Below are positions 54,313-62,200 of a stretch of 64,000 nt of DNA, one piece after another. Position 1 is the first letter of the stretch; each line of letters starts with the position of its first letter. The notes under the pieces were generated by a model that made no database searches, had not been told where the DNA came from, and saw only the letters and a program-made list of their open reading frames with translations. The stretch comes from Pseudomonadota bacterium. GTDB lineage: Bacteria; Pseudomonadota; Gammaproteobacteria; Burkholderiales; Burkholderiaceae_C. Both the position numbers and the translations under genes were made by a program. The stretch covers positions 1-64,000 of the forward strand of contig JAFEEG010000024.1 of NCBI GenBank assembly GCA_018241225.1, in the 5' to 3' direction.

Positions 54313-55533
54313 CTACTTCACCATCCGCACGAACAGCCCTGCCAGCCCCGAGACGGTGGCCAGCAGCACCACGGCCATCCAGCCCCAGTGCGCAAACACC
54401 AGCGCCCCGAGTGCCGAGCCGCCAGCCATGCCGATGAACATGCCGGTGAACAGCACGGCATTGAGGCGGCTGCGCGCGCCGGGGTCGATGCCGTAGACGA
54501 TGGTCTGGTGCGCAATGAGCGTGCCCTGGAATCCCAGGTCGAAGCCGAGGGCGCTGAGTGCCAGCAGCGCCAGTTGCGCGTGCGTGTCCAGCATGGGCGC
54601 CAGGGCCAGCGCGGCAAAAGACACGACGAAGATGGCCGCGCCCAGGCGCGTGACCAGCTCCGGCCCCTTGCGATCGGCCACGCGGCCGGCCAGCGGAGCA
54701 GCGAGCGAGCCGGCCGCGCCGGCCAGGCCGAAGGCACCGGCCGCCGCGCTGCCCATGTGGAAGGGCTCGCCATGCATCAGGAGCGCGAGCGTGGACCAGA
54801 AGGCGCTGAAGCCGATGGCCAGCAGGCCTTGCGCCAGGGTGGCGCGGCGCAGCGCACCGTGCTGGCGCCACAGCGTGGCAAGCGATGCGAGCAGGGCCCC
54901 GTAGCGCATCTGCGTGCTGGGCCGAAAACGCGGAAGGCCGCGCCATGCCGCCACACCGGTCAGCGCCAGGCTGCCCGCCGCCAGCATGAACATCGTGCGC
55001 CAGCCGTAGTGCTCGGCCACGAAGCCGCTGAGCACGCGGGACAACAGAATGCCCAGCAGCAGCCCTGTCATGACCGTGCCCACCACCTTGCCGCGGTGCG
55101 CGTCGGGAGCCAGCGTGGCCGCGGCCGGCACGATGTCCTGCGCCATGGTTGCGGCCAGGCCGATCACCAGGCTGGCCACCAGCAGAAGGCCGATGCCCGG
55201 CGCCGTGGCGGCCGCCAGCAGCGCGGCGCACAGCACGGCGGCCTTGATCAGGATGATGCGGCGGCGGTCGAAGCGGTCGCCCAGCGGCGCCAGCAGCAGG
55301 ATGCCCAGCGCGTAGCCCAGTTGCGTGAGCGTGGGCACCAGGCCCACCGCGCCGGCCGAGGCACCGATGTCGCTGCCCAGCACGCCCAGCATGGGCTGGC
55401 TGTAATAGAGCGAGGCGACCGACAGCCCGGCACTGGCGGCCAGCAGCAGCACCAGCGACCCCGGCAGCCGCCCCCGTTCGGCCGCTGGAGCGGCGCTGGC
55501 CACTCTGTCATGCGTTAATTGAATGGAAGACAT
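54313..55533 (-). CDS. MFS transporter (DHA1-like)
   Basis: The 406-residue protein has twelve predicted spans with the MFS motif GDRFDRRRIILIKAA after the second span. The start ATG at 55533 is preceded by AGGG at a good spacing; the longer upstream frame lacks similarity. DHA1 transporters are drug:proton antiporters. It is divergent from a LysR gene, which probably controls it. Confidence 0.92.
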   Translation of the reverse strand: MSSIQLTHDRVASAAPAAERGRLPGSLVLLLAASAGLSVASLYYSQPMLGVLGSDIGASAGAVGLVPTLTQLGYALGILLLAPLGDRFDRRRIILIKAAVLCAALLAAATAPGIGLLLVASLVIGLAATMAQDIVPAAATLAPDAHRGKVVGTVMTGLLLGILLSRVLSGFVAEHYGWRTMFMLAAGSLALTGVAAWRGLPRFRPSTQMRYGALLASLATLWRQHGALRRATLAQGLLAIGFSAFWSTLALLMHGEPFHMGSAAAGAFGLAGAAGSLAAPLAGRVADRKGPELVTRLGAAIFVVSFAALALAPMLDTHAQLALLALSALGFDLGFQGTLIAHQTIVYGIDPGARSRLNAVLFTGMFIGMAGGSALGALVFAHWGWMAVVLLATVSGLAGLFVRMVK

Positions 55534-55613
55534 AGCGTTAACCCTGTAATTCGAAGACTGGGCGCGAGTTTGACGGATCAAAGCTAGAGGTGGTAGTAGC
55601 ACGGGGCGAACTA

Positions 55614-55630
55614 CATCTATACGATGGATG
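55614..55630. promoter_or_regulatory. LysR-type dyad between MFS and lysR genes
   Basis: CATC-N9-GATG (CATCTATACGATGGATG), with six of eight pairs matching, lies 26 bp before the lysR start in the 122-bp divergent region. It is a fair LTTR box candidate. Confidence 0.32.
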
Positions 55631-55655
55631 CATAAAGCAAGCTGGAATTCGCCAT

Positions 55656-56588
55656 ATGAGAACCACTCGCCCGTCGACATCGGCCATCCCCCCTTCCGAC
55701 CGCATCGAGCTGATGAACACCTTCGTTCAGATCGTCGAGGCGGGCAGCCTGTCGGCCGCGGCCACGCAGCTGCACACCACGCAGCCCACGGTGAGCCGGC
55801 GGCTGCAGGCGCTGGAAAAGCAGTTGGGGGTGCGGCTCATCCGCCGTTCCACGCACGCGCTCAAGCTCACGCAAGATGGCGAGCGCTGCTTTGCGCGCGC
55901 CAAGGAGCTGGTGCAGGACTGGGACGCCTTCGAGTCCGAGCTGCGCGGCGACGGCGAGCCCGAGGGCACGCTGCGCGTCATGGTGCCGCACGCCTTCGGC
56001 CAGGAGCTGCTGGTCAAGCCGCTGGCAGCCTACCTGCGCCAGCATCCGCGCGCGAACGTCGACTGGCTGCTCAACGACCGGCGGCCCGACTTCATCGGCG
56101 ACGGGGCGGACTGCGCCATCCATGTTGGCGAGATCGACGACCCCGGCATCGTCGCCATCAAGCTGGCCGAGGTCCCGCGCATCGTGGTGGCGGCGCCTTC
56201 GGTGCTGCCCGAAGGCAAGCGGCCGCCGCGCCATGCGGCCGAACTGGCCAGCCTGCCGTGGCTGGCCATGCGCACCTACTACCGCACCGAGTTGACCCTG
56301 ACGCGAACACGGGACGGCGAGGAGTGCCGCATCCCGATGACGCCGCGCATGTCCACCGACAGCCTGTACGCGCTGCGCACCGCGGCGCTCATGGGGCTGG
56401 GGGCTTGCGTGGGCTCGACCTGGCTACTGACCGAAGACCTCGCGGCCAAGCGCCTGGTGCAGCTCGTGCCCGAGTGGCACGCCTCGTCGCTGCCGTGCTA
56501 CCTGATCTATCCGTACGCCCGGCTGTACCCGCCCAAGCTCAAGCGCTTTGTCGAGGCGATCCGCAGCGGCTGGCGCGACGGGTTCTGA
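55656..56588 (+). CDS. LysR family transcriptional regulator
   Basis: The 310-residue regulator has a winged helix at about 18-78 (GSLSAAATQLHTTQPTVSRR) and an effector domain. It is divergent from the MFS transporter gene, so it probably controls efflux of an inducer that also is the MFS substrate. The start at 55656 gives the usual length. The gene ends 14 bp from the convergent VOC gene. Confidence 0.92.
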   Translation: MRTTRPSTSAIPPSDRIELMNTFVQIVEAGSLSAAATQLHTTQPTVSRRLQALEKQLGVRLIRRSTHALKLTQDGERCFARAKELVQDWDAFESELRGDGEPEGTLRVMVPHAFGQELLVKPLAAYLRQHPRANVDWLLNDRRPDFIGDGADCAIHVGEIDDPGIVAIKLAEVPRIVVAAPSVLPEGKRPPRHAAELASLPWLAMRTYYRTELTLTRTRDGEECRIPMTPRMSTDSLYALRTAALMGLGACVGSTWLLTEDLAAKRLVQLVPEWHASSLPCYLIYPYARLYPPKLKRFVEAIRSGWRDGF

Positions 56589-56602
56589 ACGCTTGCGGGC
56601 GC

Positions 56603-57082
56603 TCAGCCCTTGATCGCGCGCTCGATGGTCGCGATGTCGATCTTCTTCATGCCCATCATGGCCTCGAAGGCGCGCTTGGCCGCGGCGCGGTCGGGGCCGA
56701 ACACCGCCTCGGTGAGTACGCGGGGCGAGATCTGCCACGACAGGCCCCACCTGTCCTTGCACCAGCCGCATTCGCTGGCCTGGCCGCCGTTGTCGATGAT
56801 CGCGTTCCACAGCCGGTCGGTCTCGGCCTGGTCCTCGGTGGCTACCTGGAACGAGAAGGCCTCGCTGTGCTTGAAGAGCGGGCCGCCGTTCAGGCCGACA
56901 CACGGGATGCCCATGACGGTGAATTCGACCGTGAGGATGCTGCCTTCCTTGCCATCGGGGTAGTCGCCCGGCGCGTGGGTGATGCGATCCACCTTGCTGT
57001 CGGGAAAGGTCTTTGCGTAGAACTGCGCGGCGTCGAGCGCGGTGCCGTCGTACCAGAGGCAAATCATGTTCTTGCTGGTCAC
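56603..57082 (-). CDS. VOC/PhnB-like protein
   Basis: The 159-residue protein belongs to the PhnB-like glyoxalase/VOC family, with a betaalpha-beta-beta-beta module in CLWYDGTALDAAQFYAKTF and ECGWCKDRWGLSWQI. These proteins are often annotated as 3-demethylubiquinone methyltransferase-like but usually have no known reaction. Function is unknown. It is convergent with lysR. A long hairpin lies in the 144-bp gap upstream. Confidence 0.85.
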   Translation of the reverse strand: MTSKNMICLWYDGTALDAAQFYAKTFPDSKVDRITHAPGDYPDGKEGSILTVEFTVMGIPCVGLNGGPLFKHSEAFSFQVATEDQAETDRLWNAIIDNGGQASECGWCKDRWGLSWQISPRVLTEAVFGPDRAAAKRAFEAMMGMKKIDIATIERAIKG

Positions 57083-57111
57083 TGTGCGTTCTCCAGGTCA
57101 TGACAACGACG

Positions 57112-57154
57112 CGGCTTCGCGGGCGAGGGCTGGTTGCCTTCGCCCGCGAAGCCG
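57112..57154. repeat. 15-bp perfect inverted repeat (REP-like hairpin)
   Basis: CGGCTTCGCGGGCGA (57112-57126) and TCGCCCGCGAAGCCG (57140-57154) are perfect complements around a 13-base loop. There is no T-run, so it is not a standard terminator; it may be a repetitive extragenic palindrome. It lies between the VOC and pirin genes. Confidence 0.5.
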
Positions 57155-57226
57155 TCCCAGGGGCGGCATGGTAGCGCCGGCCCGTGGGTTCGTTCTACCA
57201 GCGCTGCAGGGGCGCCGCTGTAGGAC

Positions 57227-58129
57227 TCAGGCGCGCTGCGCGTGCGGCGGCGAGTCGTTCCTGGCCGCCATCTGGCCGAAGCGTCCGCTGTTGAAGTCGT
57301 TGACGGCCTGCCGGATCTCGTCTTCGGTGTTCATCACGAACGGCCCATAGCCCACCACCGGCTCGTCGATGGGTTCGCCCGACAGCCACAGCAGCGTCGC
57401 GTCGGTCTGCGCGTCGAGCTGCACACCGCTGCCGTCGCGCGCCAGGTGCACCAGCTGCCCTTCGCGCGCCAACTCGCTGCTGCCGTTGATGCGCACCGTG
57501 CCGCGCAGCACCACCAGCGCCAGCGTGTGGCCCTCGCGCGTGTCGAAGCGGGTGGACGCGCCCTGGCCCAGCCGGATGTCGAGCACGTCGATGGGCGTGA
57601 AGGTGCGGGCCGGGCCCTTCTTGCCTTCGTACTCGCCGGCAAACACCCGCACACGGCCTGCGCCCTGCGGCAGCTCGACGACCGGAATGTCCTGGTCCAG
57701 CAGCGTCTGGTAGCCGGGCGCGGTCATCTTGTCGCGCGCTGGCAGGTTCACCCACAGCTGCACCATCTCCAGCAGGCCGCCCTGGCGGGTGAAGGCCTCG
57801 GAATGGAATTCCTCGTGCAGGATGCCGCCGCCGGCCGTCATCCACTGAACGTCGCCCGGGCCGATGTGGCCGCCGGCACCGGTGGAGTCGCGATGGTCCA
57901 CTTCGCCGTGGTAGACGATGGTCACGGTCTCGAAGCCGCGATGCGGATGCACGCCCACGCCGCGCCGGTGCGTGCTGGGCTCGAAGGTCGCGGGTGCCGC
58001 ATGGTCCAGAAGCAGGAAAGGGCTCAGGTGCCGGCCCAGCCCGTCGTAGCCAAAGAGCGAGCGCACCGGAAAGCCGTCGCCCACCCAGTGCGGGCGAGGC
58101 GCGCTGTAGATGCCCAGGACCTTCTTCAT
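57227..58129 (-). CDS. pirin family protein
   Basis: The 300-residue bicupin has the metal-binding pirin motif HPHRGFETVTIVYHGEVDHRDS with HEEFHS, giving the His-His-His-Glu ligand set in the N-terminal cupin. Pirins can act as quercetin 2,3-dioxygenases or redox regulators; the bacterial role is often unknown. The ribosome site AAGGAG is perfectly placed before the ATG at 58129. It is divergent from a LysR gene with a 19-bp perfect inverted repeat between. Confidence 0.92.
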   Translation of the reverse strand: MKKVLGIYSAPRPHWVGDGFPVRSLFGYDGLGRHLSPFLLLDHAAPATFEPSTHRRGVGVHPHRGFETVTIVYHGEVDHRDSTGAGGHIGPGDVQWMTAGGGILHEEFHSEAFTRQGGLLEMVQLWVNLPARDKMTAPGYQTLLDQDIPVVELPQGAGRVRVFAGEYEGKKGPARTFTPIDVLDIRLGQGASTRFDTREGHTLALVVLRGTVRINGSSELAREGQLVHLARDGSGVQLDAQTDATLLWLSGEPIDEPVVGYGPFVMNTEDEIRQAVNDFNSGRFGQMAARNDSPPHAQRA

Positions 58130-58171
58130 GTCGATCTCCTTGTGTGTGAAGTGGATGGACAAAGAATATGG

Positions 58172-58220
58172 GCGCAACGCTGCGAGCGAAAGACGGCAAA
58201 ATTCGCTCGCAGCGTTGCGC
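58172..58220. promoter_or_regulatory. perfect 19-bp inverted repeat between pirin and lysR genes
   Basis: GCGCAACGCTGCGAGCGAA (58172-58190) and TTCGCTCGCAGCGTTGCGC (58202-58220) are exact complements separated by 11 bp. It fills the 101-bp divergent region and is symmetrical about the midpoint, so a LysR tetramer or two dimers could bind and control both genes equally. Confidence 0.6.
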
Positions 58221-58230
58221 AGGTAGAACG

Positions 58231-59139
58231 ATGAAAGACCTCAACGACCTTTTCTTCTATGCCCAGGTGGTGGAGCACGGCGGCTTTGCGCCGGCTGGGC
58301 GGGCGCTGGGCATTCCCAAGTCGCGCCTGTCGCGGCGCATCGCGCTGCTGGAAGAGCGCCTGGGCGTGCGCCTCCTCCAGCGCACCAGCCGGCGCTTTGC
58401 CGTGACCGAGGTGGGCCAGACCTACTACACGCATTGCCGCGCGATGCTGGTGGAAGCCAACGCGGCGGAAGAGGCGGTGGCCGTCACGCATGCCGAGCCC
58501 TGTGGCACCGTGCGCATGAGCTGCCCGGTGGCGCTGCTCGAAACGCTCGTCGGCCCCATGCTGGCCGACTTCATGGCGCGGTACCCGCGGGTCGAGGTGC
58601 ACCTGGAAGACACCAACCGCCGCGTCGACGTGGTGGGCGAGGGGCTGGACCTGGCCATTCGCGTGCGGCCCCCTCCGCTGGAAGACAGCGACCTGGTGCT
58701 GCGCGTGCTGGCCGATCGCGGGCAATGCCTGCTGGTGGCGCCATCGCTGCTGGCCACGCGCGAGGGGCCGCAGGTGCCGGCCGACCTGGCCCCCTGGCCC
58801 AGCCTGGACCTGGGCGTGCCGCAGAACGAACACGTCTGGCGCCTGCAGGGGCCGGACGGTGCCCAGGCCGTGGTGGCGCATCGCCCGCGCTTCGTCACCC
58901 GCAGCATCAGCGCGCTGCGAACCGCGGCCGTTGCGGGTGTCGGGGTGGTGCAGTTGCCCAGCATGATGGTGGGCGACGAGCTTCGCAGCGGGCAACTGGT
59001 GCGGCTGCTGCCGGACTGGGCGCCGCGCCGCGAGGTGGTGCACGCCGTGTTCCCTTCGCGCCGCGGCCTGCTGCCGGCGGTGCGGGCGCTGGTGGACCAC
59101 ATGCACGAGCGATTCAGCACCACCCTGGACCAGGGCTGA
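58231..59139 (+). CDS. LysR family transcriptional regulator
   Basis: The 302-residue regulator has a winged helix at about 3-62 (HGGFAPAGRALGIPKSRLSR) and an effector domain. The IPKSRLSRRIALLEERLG helix is typical of the PirR/DsdC-like LTTR set that regulate pirin genes. The 19-bp inverted repeat 10 bp upstream links it to the divergent pirin gene. The inducer is unknown. Confidence 0.92.
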   Translation: MKDLNDLFFYAQVVEHGGFAPAGRALGIPKSRLSRRIALLEERLGVRLLQRTSRRFAVTEVGQTYYTHCRAMLVEANAAEEAVAVTHAEPCGTVRMSCPVALLETLVGPMLADFMARYPRVEVHLEDTNRRVDVVGEGLDLAIRVRPPPLEDSDLVLRVLADRGQCLLVAPSLLATREGPQVPADLAPWPSLDLGVPQNEHVWRLQGPDGAQAVVAHRPRFVTRSISALRTAAVAGVGVVQLPSMMVGDELRSGQLVRLLPDWAPRREVVHAVFPSRRGLLPAVRALVDHMHERFSTTLDQG

Positions 59140-59210
59140 ACTTCCATCTCCGGCACGGGCCCCATCCCTGATTTCGGTGATGGTTTAAAACTGTATCGAT
59201 ACGTATCATC

Positions 59211-59226
59211 GCGGCCTTTTGGCCGC
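59211..59226 (+). promoter_or_regulatory. short hairpin in the autotransporter leader
   Basis: GCGGCC-TTTT-GGCCGC forms a 6-bp stem with a 4-base loop 33 bp before the adhesin start. A palindrome GATACGTATC (59198-59207) is just upstream. This could be part of a promoter/leader; no specific factor is known. Confidence 0.32.
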
Positions 59227-59259
59227 TTCGGCGGTGTGCAACTGCCGGAGCGCTGCGTC

Positions 59260-62200
59260 TTGAACCGTATCTATCGTCTTGTCTGGAACCGCGCGCTGGG
59301 CGTGCTGCAGGTTGTTTCCGAGACCGCCACCGGGCGGGGTGCCACGGCGGCAGCCGGCGGTGTCGTGTCCGGCATGCGACCCCGGCTGCGCGTGCTGGCC
59401 GCTGGCATCCTGGCCGCGCTGGCCGGGCCGATGGCCACGACCGCGTGGGCACTGCCTTCGTTCTTGACCACCTACGACATTTCAACGATGACTGTCGGGC
59501 CGTCGCTGATGATCGGCCAGGCGACCCCCCTCGGCTTCGCCACCGCAGGCACCTTCGATCTGGCGCTCAACGAGTCGGTCTTGATCAACCAGCCCAGTTC
59601 GGCGTCCGCCACGGCAATTGCCGCGTCCTCCAGCGTCATCGACGGCACGCTGTCCGCCAATGGCCAGGTGTTGTTGTCCGGCACCAGCGGCCTATTGTTC
59701 GGTGCCGGCGCGCAAATCAATGTCGGCGGCCTCGTGGCGGGCACGCTGCCGCCGACGTCCTGGATTGTCGATGGCAACGGCGCTCCCCTTGTCGTCAACG
59801 TGGCGGTTTCGGGTTCGACGCGCGCCGTCGTGAGCAACCAGGGCGGGGCCATCCAGGCGGCGGCAGACGGGTCGGTGACCTTGGTGGGCGCCGGGGTCAT
59901 CAACAGCGGGTCGATCACCGTCGACCGCGGGTCCATCAACCTGGTCGCGGCAGACAGCGGCAGCGCGAGCCTGGCCAATGGCATCTTCACGATGGGCGGC
60001 CCATTGCAGGTGGCGATCTCACCGGCCGTGCACAACACCGGCGCCCTGACTTCGAACGGCGGCACCATCACGCTGCAGGCCGCTGGCGATTCCAAGCTGT
60101 TTGCCAACACGACCATGGTGCAGAACAGCGGCGTCGTGACGACCCATGGCGGCACCGTGCGGATGATTGCCGTGGGCGGGGACCTGTCCAACACCAACAT
60201 CATCGACGTCTCGCCAGCGTCTGCCGCAGGCGCGGGCGGCCAAGTGTCCATGTTCACCGACGGCCGGGCAGTAGTTGGCGGTACCGTCAATGCCGTGAGC
60301 GGCGACGTGTCCATCGATGCGACCAGCATCTCGCTGAGCGCAGACGTCAGCGCCGATCGCGCGCAGCTCAAGGCCCGCGGCTCGGGCGGGATGGTCCAGA
60401 GCTCGGGCGCGTTGACGATTGGCAGCCTGAGCCTGGACAGCCAGGATGACGTCACGCTGATCTCCAGCGGCAACGCCATCGGCTCCCTGGCCACCAGCAC
60501 CGTGGCCGGCAACCTGGCGCTTTCGACCACCACCGCCGCGCTGACGCAGACTGGCGCGCTGAGTGTGACCGGCGCCAGCAGCTTCACCGCCTCCAAGGGC
60601 GACCTGACGCTGACCCACGCGAGCAACCATTTCGGCGGCGCCGTGTCCGTCAACGCCGTGGGCAACGTGGCCCTGCGGTCCGCGGGCAACCTGGACATGG
60701 CCGGCGTGGGGACCGGTGGCTCGCTCAGCCTGGTGGCGGGCGGCGTGCTGAGCATGAGCGGCCAGTCCATCGACGTCGGCGCCCACGACATCAGTTTGGC
60801 GTCCAACGGCGGTGCGCTGTTGGTCGGGGGCGCGCTTTCCGGCAGCAGGGTGTCGTTGACGGGGTTGAACGCGATTACGCTGTCCAGCTCGGTCACGGCG
60901 AGCCAGCAACTCTCGCTCGACTCCAGCGGCGCCATCATCCAGGCCGCCGGAGGGCTGACGGCCGGCGTCCTGAACCTGAACGCGGGCGCCAGCGTGGCGC
61001 TTTCGTCCATCGCGAACAACTTCGGTTCCCTGGGGGACAGCACGGTGGTCGGCAGCCTGCACCTGGCCACCAGCGGCACGCTGGCTCAGACCGGCGCGCT
61101 GTCGGTGGGCGGCATGAGCACCTTCTACGCGGCGGGCTCGATCGACCTCGGCAACGCGCGGAACAACTTCGACGGCGCGGTCACCGTCAATGCCGGCGGC
61201 GGCGGCGTGACGCTGCGCTCGGCCGGCAACCTGAACGTATTGGGCCTGGCCGCCAACGGCGCGGTCAGCCTCGTCGCGGGCGGCACGCTGAGCCTGCCCG
61301 CCGCAGCCATCGACACCGGCAGCAACGACTTGACGCTGGCTTCCAACGGCGGCTCGCTGAGCGTGGGCCAGGCGTTGAGCGGGAACAACGTGTCGCTCAT
61401 CGCCGGCAGCGGCATGACGGTCTCGGCACCGGTCACGGCAGCGCAGCAGCTCTTGCTGAGCCCCGGCGCGACACGGGTCGCCTACATCGACAGCAGGCTG
61501 CAGGCAACCACCACGCTCATCGATGGCGGCACGGTGCAAGTGGGCACGACTGGCGTGAACGGCGGCAGCATCGAAGGCAACATCATCAACAACGGAACGC
61601 TGGCCTACGCGCGCAGCGACAACGTGGTGGTGGGCGGAACCATCACCGGCTCGGGCCCCCTCGTGTACACGGGCGGCGGCCGGCTGGAACTGACGGCGGC
61701 CAACGGCTACCTCGGGCAGACGCAGATCGCCGCCGGCACGCTGGCATTGACGGGGGCGGGCAGCATTGCTTCGTCGTCGGGGGTCAACCTGGGATCGTCC
61801 GCGGCCGTCTTCGACGTGTCGGGCGCCAAGGCCGCCCAGGTGGCGGTGAGCGCGCTGAGCGGCGCGACTGGCGGCACCGTGCTGCTCGGCGCGAAGGCGC
61901 TGTCGGTGGGCGCGGGCAACGGCAACAGCGCTTTCTACGGCACCATCGGGGGCGTCGGCGGCAGCCTGGTCAAGACCGGCGCCGGCACGCTCACGCTCGG
62001 CGGCGCCAGCACCTATGACGGCGGCACCGAACTCAAGCAGGGCCGCATCGACCTGGGCAACGCCAATGCGCTGGGCACCGGCGCGCTGGCCATGGACGAC
62101 GGCACCACGCTGGGCTTTGCGGCCAACGGCATCACGCTGGCCAACGACATCCGCATGATGGGCACGAACGACCCGGTCATCGACACCGGCAGCTTCGACG

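Noticed and set aside
55533..55549. Second copy of the GGTTAACC-type palindrome near the MFS start
   Set aside because: The similarity to the 48673 site comes partly from the AGGG ribosome site of the MFS gene and is not symmetrical enough.
57112..57154. Rho-independent terminator
   Set aside because: Strong hairpin but no T-run on either side.
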